Source of the DNA: Aphanomyces cochlioides | Taxonomy: Eukaryota; Oomycota; Saprolegniomycetes; Saprolegniales; Verrucalvaceae | Direction of reading: 5' to 3' | Assembly: GCA_019828595.1 (NCBI GenBank) | Contig: JAHQRK010000013.1 | Span: forward strand, 2,077,501-2,141,500 | Length of the DNA: 64,000 nt | Shown: positions 1 to 9,300 of the stretch, piece after piece | Layout of the letters: each line of letters begins with the position of its first letter | How positions within the stretch are numbered: the stretch's first letter is position 1 | The notes under the pieces: model-generated | The model's database searches: none | What the model was told of the DNA's origin: nothing | Seen by the model: the letters and a program-made list of their open reading frames with translations, nothing else | Position numbers and translations under genes: made by a program

Positions 1-1500
1 GAGTACTTGGGAACCAGGAAGTCTTTGCCACCAAGTCGAAACGTTGTGCCTCCCATTTCCACGCACGTAGACAAGTTGTAACTTGAGATCACAATGGTCT
101 GTGGGTTCTTCTTGTGGATCAAAATGTTCGGAAATTTGGAGCCCCATAACGAACCAGGATTTTCCTTGACAAATTGATCGCAGATGACTTTTTCGGACCA
201 GTCCTTGTAGGCTTCGCCCAACTTGACTGTGAGCTCGTACACTTGGGACTGGGGGGTGAGCAAAATGTTTTCAATGAAGGCGTCCATGTCACCAGAGTCT
301 TTGTAGAATGCGTCCGCCATGGCCTCGCATCGCGCAATATCGTCATCGGCAACAGCATGAGCACCAGTGTTGCGGAGTTTCGCGCCTTTGGGAGCATTGC
401 CTTGCTTGGAATCTTTCTTGGACGAAGCTGAATCCTTACCGGGAGCCTTTTGCGTCCATGGATTGGCCTTTTCAGCGTTTTGTTGCTCTTGATCGCCTTG
501 TATTTTGTCTGCCGCGGTAGGAGGATCAACAGCGCCATTTCCTTGAGCAACGGATTTGTCGACAATGTCTTGATTTGACTGTTCATTGTCATTGTTTGTC
601 GATTGTTCCTCGTGAATAACTTCTCCAGGAGTATCACACGGCTTCGCTTGGCCGTTAATGTCGCCTGACCCATCAACCTCCGAGTGAATTTGAGTATTTC
701 CCTCGTCGGTTAAGGCCTCGGTTTCAGTAGAATCCTTCCCCTCGGCGTCTCCAGAGACCATATCCACGTCCTCTTGAGATTGTTCTTCTTCCTCTCCCGT
801 TCTAGGAGGCTCAGTACAGGGGGCGACGCGGTTGGTGGCTGCTGGCTCAGTCCCTTTGGTCACGAGAAAGGCCGGGGCCAGACCCCCAGTGACAGGGGTA
901 GAAGGGGAATCCATGCCATCCCCGCAGCACGGTGACTGGGGTACACCATTGCTCCGGCGAGAACCCAAATCGGAATACCGCCCCCGCCCCTCCGAAGAGG
1001 CCCCTGGGGGGAAGTAGACAGAACCGCAGGGTGTGCCCATAGGGGGGGGGCCTCGTAGCCTCTAGGGCTGGCATGGACCCCGTTTTCTCGCCGCCTTCAC
1101 TGGGGATCGACTCCAATTGGAGTCCAGGGAAGCAGCCACCACAGGCACAAGGCCCCAGTGGTTCGCCCTCCTGAGTGAGGGCTTCGCTAGACAAGTTAAC
1201 CACAGTGGTCTGGGGGTCAACCACTGACCCACTGAGGTTGACCCCCCCTGGAACTCCGGCGAGTGGAGCACCAGGTGAAGCGCTGGTGGAGCGAGACGCA
1301 GATTGGTCTCCAGAGACGCTGTTGGGGTCGAACTCGACCTCCACTTCGGCCCTAGGGTTAGGTGTAGCGACATTACTCACACCACTTCCGCCATCCTGAT
1401 TGGACGACGAAAGTGGGTGAGGTGATACAATACCTGGAATGATGGTGACTCCGTGAGTGTTGGTCTCACGGAGCTCGGAACAGCTGTTGGCGTTGGACAT
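1..1500 (-). pseudogene. ORF1 of copy A, partial, frameshifted
   Basis: Starts at the family ATG at 1500 (protein begins MSNANSC) and runs off the left edge near residue 499. A run of nine G at 1042-1050, followed by two C, makes the G/C tract 11 nt where open copies have 10. The +1 shift puts everything beyond about residue 150 out of frame. Downstream, the original frame is open again to position 1. This could be real decay or a homopolymer read error. Otherwise the protein matches the intact ORF1 at 2727-5765. Confidence 0.8.
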
Positions 1501-1561
1501 TTTGAGCGCAGCGGCACTTGATAACTTCTTGACTTGAGGGGTACGAGGCAAATTCGGAAGT
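1..1561 (-). mobile_element. LINE copy A, 5' part (cut by window edge)
   Basis: Minus-strand copy holding the true 5' terminus of the family at 1561 (sense reading starts ACTTCCG) and the first half of ORF1; the rest lies left of the window. The 5' end abuts plus-strand ORF2 sequence (copy B), so A was most likely inserted into B. It belongs to the older sequence set shared with C, D and E. Confidence 0.85.
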
Positions 1562-2665
1562 CCGAGATTGTTCATGGATGTCTAGATCGATTTTTGGACA
1601 AGTCTCCAACATTCCACAATATCTCCAAGGCCTACGACATACTGGTCAATGATATCCGCTCCCAACTCAAAGAATTCCATTCTCAACGATTGGAGAAACA
1701 ACGTCTGCCGTTGAAGAAGTTAGCTGTCGAGATCGCTTCGCTTTTGCAAGTCCCCAACATGCGTCAAGATTCAGTGCTGGTGGATCGAGTGCGAGACCTT
1801 CAAAAGCAAATTCACGAGCTGCAAGATCGAGACAAGCAGTTTCGTCAAGACCAGGCGTTTCAACTTCACTTGTACAAAGCAGAGCGCTCGTCCAAGTTCC
1901 ACTTCATGTCCCCTGTCCCTACCCCCTTGAAGAAGACAGTCTTCAAAGAGTTGGTGGATGTCAATGGAAATGTTGTCTCCAATCAACAAGGCATGTCTGA
2001 CGTCCTGGTCGACTACTACAAGGACTTGTTTGCAGCTCCCGAGGTGCAGCGATCTGGAGACGAAGTGTCGTCATTTCTGACCCCATTGCCTCGACACAAG
2101 CAACTGCCAGAGCAAGCCCAGAAAGAGCTGTCGGCTCCCTTGCGCGCCAACGAGTTCTATCATGCTATTCGACACAGCAGTTCGAACTCAGCGCCAGGTC
2201 CCAACGCTCTGCCATTCGAAGTCCTCAAACTTGCACCTCACAAGTGGTCGTTGGTATTGGAGCTGCTATTCACACACCACCTCCATTCTCACCCTCGCTT
2301 GACTCCCATGCAACTTGTCAGTACGCTGGTGTTGCTGCACAAGAAAGGCTCCAAGTCACAAGCCAAGAACTATCGGCCCATTAGCCTACTCAACACGGAT
2401 GTGAAAATCCTGACGAGTATACTGGCTTATCGACTCCAGCGCCACATTCGACACATCATCCACCCGGACCAGCAAGGCTTTATCCGTCGAAGCAATATCC
2501 AAACCAATATATTGCACGACTGGATGACATGCTGCACCACATCAAACTACACAGTCCGTCCTCGATGGTGGCACTGCTTGACTTTGAGAAAGCTTTTGAT
2601 CGCGTGGACCACGCGTACTTGCTCCGCGTCCTCCGTCACTATGGCTTTCCCGAAACCTTTGTTGA
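1562..2665 (+). pseudogene. ORF2 fragment (copy B): linker and first half of the RT
   Basis: Corresponds to ORF2 residues of about 287 to 654: the Gln/Lys/Arg-rich linker that looks coiled-coil, the RT fingers (NSAPGPNALPFE), the RPISLLNTD motif and the first catalytic block DFEKAFD. A 2 nt AT insertion at about 2509-2512 shifts the frame just before DFEKAFD. The same insertion is present in copy E. Both ends are cut: the left by the 5' end of copy A, the right by the 5' end of copy C inserted after GTTGA at 2665. It has no start or stop of its own and cannot make a working enzyme. Confidence 0.85.
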
Positions 2666-2726
2666 ACTTCCGAATTTGCCTCGTACCCCTCAAGTCAAGA
2701 AGTTATCAAGTGCTGCCGCGCTCAAA
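2666..2726 (+). promoter_or_regulatory. 5' UTR of copy C (61 nt)
   Basis: The same 61 nt precede the ORF1 ATG in every copy with a complete 5' end, so this is the true start of the element. It has no stop codon in the ORF1 frame, so an upstream reading frame can run into ORF1. Positions 2673-2686 (AATTTGCCTCGTAC) are the exact reverse complement of a stretch in the 3' UTR. LINEs usually carry an internal promoter here or just downstream; none is recognisable by eye. Confidence 0.7.
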
Positions 2727-5700
2727 ATGTCCAACGCCAACAGCTGTTCCGAGCTCCGTGAGACCAACACTCACGGAGTCACCATCATTCCAGGTATTGT
2801 ATCACCTCACCCACTTTCGTCGTCCAATCAGGATGGCGGAAGTGGTGTGAGTAATGTCGCTACACCTAACCCTAGGGCCGAAGTGGAGGTCGAGTTCGAC
2901 CCCAACAGCGTCTCTGGAGACCAATCTGCGTCTCGCTCCACCAGCGCTTCACCTGGTGCTCCACTCGCCGGAGTTCCAGGGGGGGTCAACCTCAGTGGGT
3001 CAGTGGTTGACCCCCAGACCACTGTGGTTAACTTGTCTAGCGAAGCCCTCACTCAGGAGGGCGAACCACTGGGGCCTTGTGCCTGTGGTGGCTGCTTCCC
3101 TGGACTCCAATTGGAGTCAATCCCCAGTGAAGGCGGCGAGAAAACGGGGTCCATGCCAGCCCTAGAGGCTACGAGGGCCCCCCCTATGGGCACACCCTGC
3201 GGTTCTGTCTACTTCCCCCCAGGGGCCTCTTCGGAGGGGCGGGGGCGGTATCCCGATTTGGGTTCTCGCCGGAGCAATGGTGTACCCCAGTCACCGTGCT
3301 GCGGGGATGGCATGGATTCCCCTTCTACCCCTGTCACTGGGGGTCTGGCCCCGGCCTTTCTCGTGACCAAAGGGACTGAGCCAGCAGCCACCAACCGCGT
3401 CGCCCCCTGTGCTGAGCCTCCTAGAACGGGAGAGGAAGAAGAACAATCTCAAGAGGACGTGGATATGGTCTCTGGAGACGCCGAGGGGAAGGATTCTACT
3501 GAAACCGAGGCCTTAACCGACGAGGGAAATACTCAAATTCACTCGGAGGTTGATGGGTCAGGCGACATTAACGGCCAAGCGAAGCCGTGTGATACTCCTG
3601 GAGAAGTTATTCACGAGGAACAATCGACAAACAATGACAATGAACAGTCAAATCAAGACATTGTCGACAAATCCGTTGCTCAAGGAAATGGCGCTGTTGA
3701 TCCTCCTACCGCGGCAGACAAAATACAAGGCGATCAAGAGCAACAAAACGCTGAAAAGGCCAATCCATGGACGCAAAAGGCTCCCGGCAAGGATTCAGCT
3801 TCGTCCAAGAAAGATTCCAAGCAAGGCAATGCTCCCAAAGGCGCGAAACTCCGCAACACTGGTGCTCATGCTGTTGCCGATGACGATATAGCGCGATGCG
3901 AGGCCATGGCGGACGCATTCTACAAAGACTCTGGTGACATGGACGCCTTCATTGAAAACATTTTGCTCACCCCCCAGTCCCAAGTGTACGAGCTCACAGT
4001 CAAGTTGGGCGAAGCCTACAAGGACTGGTCCGAAAAAGTCATCTGCGATCAATTTGTCAAGGAAAATCCTGGTTCGTTATGGGGCTCCAAATTTCCGAAC
4101 ATTTTGATCCACAAGAAGAACCCACAGACCATTGTGATCTCAAGTTACAACTTGTCTACGTGCGTGGAAATGGGAGGCACAACGTTTCGACTTGGTGGCA
4201 AAGACTTCCTGGTTCCCAAGTACTCGCGTTATGGCAACAACTACTACGTTACGTTCAACAAGGTCAGTCACCCTTCGATGGCCAAGGCGATTGTCAAGAA
4301 AATGGCTGCATTGACCAAGTCAGTGATAGCAGCATTCAACCCTACTGCTGGTCAGAACATCAAGTCGCCGCATTTGAGAGTCATTTTCAAATCGTCTGCG
4401 CCTCCTGCAGTGTTGGTGCCAAAATCCGGCGACGCACTACGCGAAATCGCCATTACGGATCCGTCGGGTCAGCCTTTTGTCGTCGTGTTTCAGCACAAGA
4501 TCGCTGCTCTGAACAAGACATTGCCTCCGTCGATTGTTTCACGACGTGCAGAGGCCAAGGCTGAAAAAGCGAAGGCAAAAGCGGCCAAGGCAGCGGCAAA
4601 ATCTCCTCCGTCAGGAGAAAAAGAACCTGAACATGATGGAGACGATCATGATCAAGACCCTGGAACAAATGCGGAAGGCCAGGCCGACTCAACTGAGGCA
4701 TCTGGAGATGGTCAAGATGAACAACCACAGTCAACAGCTCCTTCTCATGGCTCTGATGTCGATATGTCTGGTGACAGCGATCCCCCTAACAACAATGGAC
4801 AAGACAAACAACAAGAAGATGTGGAAATGTCTACCAACGAATCGCCCGCTCTTGCTCCACCAAGTGAGCAGCCCAAGAACTCGCTGGACCTTCAATTGGT
4901 AACGGGCTACCGGTCTGGACCAGCTCCAAAACGTACTTTGCCTTCGTCCCCACGTTTGGATCCCCTGCCGACATCCAACCGTTTTCATATCCTCGAAGAA
5001 GACGACGTGGAACTCTCGTTTGAAGACTTTGCAGTGCCTCGAATTGTATTGGAAGATTCAAGTGCGCCACGCCCGAAAAAGACCAAAGGCAAAGCGAAGA
5101 AACAACGACTTAACAAGTCTGCTGCAGCCCACCTCGAATTGGCGAAGAAGATCATTCGAGACAAGAAAGTCGAAGGCAGTATCACCGAATGTCAACGCAT
5201 TTTGCGAGATGACCCTCAGCTCGTTGCACATGCTATGTACGCACAAGATGAAGACCTCAGTTTGTTTCAGTCACTTGTTGCAACCAAGACTATTGAGCGC
5301 AAGATGGCTTTGTTAAAAGCTCAAGGCAAGCCTCACAACTACAAACATCACGTCAACTTCATGGCTCAATACAAGATTCACCCGTCAGAAATCTTGGAAG
5401 AATTGACCACGGACATACCAGAGATCAAGCGCATCCTCTTTGCACTTGCTACGATTGACTTATTCCTCTCAAATCGGGCCCCAGACCTCTACACAAACTC
5501 GGAGGCACTGACTGTTCTATTGAACCAAGAAGCAACAAGATTGCCTGACACCAACTGCTTGACGGACTGGTCGCTGTTTGCTTTGATCGAAAACTTCAGC
5601 GACAATCTCGAGAAGTTCACTTTGCCGGCTCCCGTCTTGTCGGCCATCTCGATGCTCAAAAGCATCACCAACAATTACCACATCGACGAGCTCTGCAGCA

Positions 5701-5765
5701 AAGCTCACCACTCCATGAACGCCGACGAAATTGATCCCCTCGATTTGGAGGACGATCAACTCTAA
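2727..5765 (+). CDS. LINE ORF1 protein (copy C), intact, 1012 aa
   Basis: Complete ORF from ATG 2727 to TAA 5763-5765, the same length as in copy D. I recognise no named domain. Residues 30-350 are low complexity, rich in Ser, Gly, Pro, Glu and Asp, with a small CACGGC cluster (Cys 118, 120, 123). Residues of about 382-570 form the best-conserved globular block, containing NPGSLWGSKFPN, GGTTFRLGGKDFLVP and NNYYVTFNKV. Residues 607-630 are a Lys/Ala helix, followed by an acidic Asp/Glu/Gln stretch. Residues of about 782-797 (RPKKTKGKAKKQRLNK) look like a nuclear localisation signal. The C-terminus is predicted helical by eye. By position it should be the RNA-binding nucleoprotein of the element, but no CCHC knuckle or clear RRM is visible. 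The frame is also open upstream into the RT fragment of copy B from 2529, which is a by-product of the insertion. The ATG at 2727 is preferred because it is shared by all copies. Confidence 0.85.
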   Translation: MSNANSCSELRETNTHGVTIIPGIVSPHPLSSSNQDGGSGVSNVATPNPRAEVEVEFDPNSVSGDQSASRSTSASPGAPLAGVPGGVNLSGSVVDPQTTVVNLSSEALTQEGEPLGPCACGGCFPGLQLESIPSEGGEKTGSMPALEATRAPPMGTPCGSVYFPPGASSEGRGRYPDLGSRRSNGVPQSPCCGDGMDSPSTPVTGGLAPAFLVTKGTEPAATNRVAPCAEPPRTGEEEEQSQEDVDMVSGDAEGKDSTETEALTDEGNTQIHSEVDGSGDINGQAKPCDTPGEVIHEEQSTNNDNEQSNQDIVDKSVAQGNGAVDPPTAADKIQGDQEQQNAEKANPWTQKAPGKDSASSKKDSKQGNAPKGAKLRNTGAHAVADDDIARCEAMADAFYKDSGDMDAFIENILLTPQSQVYELTVKLGEAYKDWSEKVICDQFVKENPGSLWGSKFPNILIHKKNPQTIVISSYNLSTCVEMGGTTFRLGGKDFLVPKYSRYGNNYYVTFNKVSHPSMAKAIVKKMAALTKSVIAAFNPTAGQNIKSPHLRVIFKSSAPPAVLVPKSGDALREIAITDPSGQPFVVVFQHKIAALNKTLPPSIVSRRAEAKAEKAKAKAAKAAAKSPPSGEKEPEHDGDDHDQDPGTNAEGQADSTEASGDGQDEQPQSTAPSHGSDVDMSGDSDPPNNNGQDKQQEDVEMSTNESPALAPPSEQPKNSLDLQLVTGYRSGPAPKRTLPSSPRLDPLPTSNRFHILEEDDVELSFEDFAVPRIVLEDSSAPRPKKTKGKAKKQRLNKSAAAHLELAKKIIRDKKVEGSITECQRILRDDPQLVAHAMYAQDEDLSLFQSLVATKTIERKMALLKAQGKPHNYKHHVNFMAQYKIHPSEILEELTTDIPEIKRILFALATIDLFLSNRAPDLYTNSEALTVLLNQEATRLPDTNCLTDWSLFALIENFSDNLEKFTLPAPVLSAISMLKSITNNYHIDELCSKAHHSMNADEIDPLDLEDDQL
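2754..2778 (+). other. Perfect 9 bp hairpin near the start of ORF1
   Basis: CTCCGTGAG (2754-2762), a 7 nt loop, then CTCACGGAG (2770-2778). It lies 27 nt after the ORF1 ATG and is present in every copy carrying this region. It is coding, so it may be incidental, but it clusters with two further inverted repeats at 2981-3015 and 3103-3118. Confidence 0.55.
2981..3015 (+). other. Perfect 11 bp hairpin in ORF1
   Basis: GGGGGTCAACC (2981-2991), a 13 nt loop, then GGTTGACCCCC (3005-3015). Conserved in the other copies. The G run is one of the places where copies differ by single-base indels. Confidence 0.6.
3103..3118. other. 16 bp perfect palindrome in ORF1
   Basis: GACTCCAATTGGAGTC reads the same on both strands and is found in each ORF1 copy (for example 1107-1122). 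Role unknown; it may be coding coincidence. Confidence 0.6.
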
Positions 5766-5843
5766 GGCTTCTATCCCCTGCTTCAATCCATTTCAACCTC
5801 CCCTCTGACCCCTCCATTCTACTCATTTTCATCTGTAATCGTG
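5766..5843 (+). other. ORF1-ORF2 linker, open in the same frame
   Basis: These 78 nt (26 sense codons, pyrimidine-rich) separate the ORF1 TAA from the ORF2 ATG at 5844. ORF2 is in the same frame as ORF1 and no second stop intervenes. The spacing is the same in the eight copies where the region is present (C, D, E, G, H, K, M, N). ORF2 may be translated by reinitiation or by readthrough of the single TAA. Confidence 0.75.
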
Positions 5844-6188
5844 ATGATTGACAACAACTTCTCCGATGTCCCAACTGAACTCGTGGACTGGGACCCACAA
5901 ATCATCTCCCTCAACACCAATGGCTTCTCCAACAGTCATCAGTACATCCTCGACAAACTATCAAGTGTTCACGACGTTTCCTTTATCCAAGAAACCCGTT
6001 TCCGCACGCCAAGTCTCCACGACCGTGTTGCGTTCCATTGGCAACGCATCACAAACCACGAAGGCTCTTTGTTCTTTGAAGAGCCTATTTACCCTGAAGT
6101 ATCCACGTCGCCAGCCACTGGAGGTCTGGCTACGTTGATACATCCTCACTCTCCTTTGAAGAACGCCACTCAAGTCCCTCATGATTAA
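5844..6188 (+). pseudogene. ORF2 start of copy C, cut by insertion of E
   Basis: Holds the first 114 codons of ORF2 from ATG 5844, covering the endonuclease Asn (SLNTNG, Asn24) and Glu (FIQET, Glu50). At 6185 it runs into the 3' end of the oppositely oriented copy E and meets a stop within two codons. The remaining catalytic motifs GDFN, LDYIF and DH lie across E in fragment F. A truncated endonuclease of this size would be inactive. Confidence 0.87.
6170..6184. repeat. Target-site duplication of copy E, left copy
   Basis: TCAAGTCCCTCATGA, identical to 13576-13590 at the other end of copy E. This marks E as one complete insertion event made by target-primed reverse transcription. Confidence 0.88.
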
Positions 6189-6330
6189 ATGAGTTGTATT
6201 AACCTTATTTTTGAGCAAAGGCCCTAATGACTTCCTAATTTGCCTCGTACTGTATAAATAGAACTTGGAAAACAGAATATGGCAAAGTGGCCATTGAACA
6301 GGAGATGAAGTGAGTGAGCCGTCAGCTCTC
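6185..6330 (-). other. 3' UTR of copy E (146 nt)
   Basis: Runs from the ORF2 stop to the terminal TTAA with no A-tail, the same length as in D, I, K and N. It has a few substitutions relative to the I/K/N type and shares GTGAGTGAGCCGT near the ORF2 stop with copy D, marking an older subfamily. Confidence 0.8.
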
Positions 6331-9300
6331 TCATGAAACGACGCTGTTAGGAATGATGTGTTGACGTAACCATGGTCCGAAGATAGATGCTTGAGCACAT
6401 TGAATACCTTGGTGTATCCCTTCTTGAGAGGGAGATCAACCAGGAGCTGTTGTAGATGTAGCTTGATCAAAGAGGCAGCATGAATGGCAACTTCCATCGG
6501 ACTCTTCGCTGTGAGGTCGGGTCGAAAGGTGCGATCGGCACGTTGGAGCCATATTTGATAATACACGCAGGCTCGGACAATCGGCCAGATCTTCATATAG
6601 CCACGGATGTAGTATCCATCGGACGGCTTGGGCGTCTCGTAGAACATTTCCAGACAAGTCGACGGAAAGGAACACTCGAGCAGTCGCTGGATCGCCTTGA
6701 AGAAATACCAAACAGATTGACCATATCCACAAGAGAACAGGAAATGCTCGTACGTCTCATTGACACGACAGAAGACACACGTCGGCTTGGGGTCTTGGTA
6801 CTGAAACAGATATTGCATGGCGTTGGCGCGGAGAAGGGTCTTGAAAATGAACTCTCCATATCGAGGGAGAATGTGGTCGGGTTGGAGGAAGGCGGCAAGT
6901 TGGGTAAGGCGCTTGGGGTCTTCGTAAAAGTTGGATGGCAGGTTGAGATGCTTGGTAGGAAGAATGGACGAGCTGACAGCTGGAGAAGCTCTGATCTTAG
7001 CCGATTTCGAAGTCGCAAACGCCAACAAGATCGGACTCGAGTCAGGGTGAATCATCCAGTGCCATTCCATCCATTCAGAGCTAGGCGTCGGCAAGTGGAA
7101 CACGGGAGCATCCTCTTCAGAAACAATCTCAAACAATCGTGATAACTTGGTCACCAAGATTGAGATCCATTGTTTCGTTGGAGGGACAAAATTGGCTTGG
7201 CGGCAGGCACGGTTGATTTTGTCGAACAAGATCGAAGCTGGCCAAACTCGCTGACACGGAGTCAACAAATGCGACAACTGCGTGATGTGAAGCGAAGCCA
7301 ATACATTGGCTTGGTCTTGCGTCGATGTAGAGCACTGATCGTATAGGTCTTCGAGATACGAGTTGTGCCAAAGGGGAACATCCAAAGATGAGATGTGATT
7401 TGGACAGCCGTACGGAGTCCAGCGAGATTCAAACCAGCTACTCAATAAGGCTTTCCACATTGGAGTGATATTGGGATTCTTGTACAGTTGTCTGATGAAT
7501 GCAGAAGAGCCATTTGCCAAGAGGAGATCTCGGGGGGAACCCCATGGATGAAAAGCCTTCTCGAGGAGAGTATAGCCCGGCGTAATCCAGGCGGACATGG
7601 CAGACTTGCGGGGTGGGGTGGTGATGGCTTGAATGCATCTGATCATGACAGAGCGGTTGTGTTGTTGCCATAAAGCAAGTGCATGGTGCAGGCCTAAGCC
7701 ACCGGACTTCTTCGGCATGAATAGGATCTCCTTTTTGATCAAACGGAGGCCATGGACAGAGGAGGATGGGTTGATTTCTTCACCATGCATAAATTGAAGC
7801 ATGGCCTTGTCGATCTTTTTGGCCAGGTCTTTGTCGGCAGGGACAAAAGCCAGTTGGTACCATAACACAGGCAGACATATGCTTTGCAGGATAGTGACTT
7901 TTCCGGCCATGGTTCGAGCCTTGTAGAGCCACAAAGACAAGCGAGCCACAAACTTCTCAAACACGTAATTGAAACGTGCCAATGGAGAAAGATTGGGCGC
8001 AACCAAGATACCAAGAGCCTTCACGGGACTGTCGGAAGTAACTTGTAGTGAGGCAAGGTTCCCATTCAACTGGCTGTAGGTCAGAATCTGTGTCTTGTCT
8101 ACGTTGAGTCGGAAACCAGACTTATCGCAAAAGGTTTGAACCAATGCAAGCTGCCGATGGAGGCACGTCTCATTTGCCGCATAGAGTTGCGAGTCGTCGG
8201 CAAAGTAACTCCCAGTGTGGTAGCGATCCCCACACTTGATGCCGTAGTTGGAGTGTTGCCGTAGGAGTTGGCACATCGGTTCCAAAGCGATCACAAACAG
8301 AAGTGGCGACAGTGGATCACCTTGCAACACACCGCGTGAGATGTGAACTGGCTTGGACAAGAAGCCGTTCACCAAGATGTGAGACTTGCGGCCCGAGTAC
8401 AGTACGCGAACCATGTCAACAAAGGTTTCGGGAAAGCCATAGTGACGGAGGACGCGGAGCAAGTACGCGTGGTCCACGCGATCAAAAGCTTTCTCAAAGT
8501 CAAGCAGTGCCACCATCGAGGACGGACTGTGTAGTTTGATGTGGTGCAGCATGTCATCCAGTCGTGCAATATATTGGTTTGGATATTGCTTCGACGGATA
8601 AAGCCTTGCTGGTCCGGGTGGATGATGTGCCGAATGTGGCGCTGAAGTCGATAAGCCAGAATACTCGTCAGGATTTTCACATCCGTGTTGAGTAGGCTAA
8701 TGGGCCGATTGTTCTTGGCTTGTGACTTGGGGCCTTTCTTGTGCAGCAACACCAGCGTACTGACAAGTTGCATGGGAGTCAAGCGAGGGTGAGAATGGAG
8801 CTGGTATGTGAATAGCAGCTCCAATACCAACGACCACTTGTGAGGTGCAAGTTTGAGGACTTCGAATGGCAGAGCGTTGGGACCTGGCGCTGAGTTCGAA
8901 CTGCTGTGTCGAATAGCATGATAGAACTCGTTGGCGCGCAAGGGAGCCGACAGCTCTTTCTGGGCTTGCTCTGGCAGTTGCTTGTGTCGAGTCAATGGGG
9001 TCAGAAATGACGACACTTCGTCTCCAGATCGCTGCACCTCGGGAGCTGCAAACAAGTCCTTGTAGTAGTCGACCAGGACGTCAGACATGCCTTGTTGATT
9101 GGAGACAACATTTCCATTGACATCCACCAACTCTTTGAAGACAGTCTTCTTCAAGGGGGTAGGGACAGGGGACATGAAGTGGAACTTGGACGAGCGCTCT
9201 GCTTTGTACAAATGAAGTTGGAACGCCTGGTCTTGACGAAACTGCTTGTCTCGATCTTGCAGCTCGTGAATTTGCTTTTGAAGGTCTCGCACTCGATCCA

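Larger units (their letters stand above)
2666..6184 (+). mobile_element. LINE copy C, left part (continues as F after insertion of E)
   Basis: Begins with the family 5' terminus at 2666 and carries the whole of ORF1 and the first 341 nt of ORF2. It stops at 6184, exactly where copy E is inserted in opposite orientation. The ORF2 reading continues at 13576-15020 (F) after a 15 bp direct duplication (6170-6184 = 13576-13590). C and F are therefore one element split by E. F ends at 15020 where copy D begins. Confidence 0.88.

Noticed and set aside
1352..1372. Telomere-like stretch CCCTAGGGTTAGG in ORF1 copies
   Set aside because: It is only about two imperfect repeats, lies inside the coding sequence for TPNPRAE and occurs once per ORF1 copy. 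It is not a telomere tract.
2666..2726. Self-cleaving HDV-like ribozyme at the 5' end, as in some LINEs
   Set aside because: The 61 nt leader shows no double-pseudoknot pattern by eye and starts ACTTCCG instead of the usual G-rich helix.
6493..7142. Long open frames on the strand opposite ORF1 and ORF2 (such as 220 codons opposite the ORF2 C-terminus)
   Set aside because: They recur in every copy only because the real ORF does, have low-complexity or Arg/Ser-rich translations and match no family I know.
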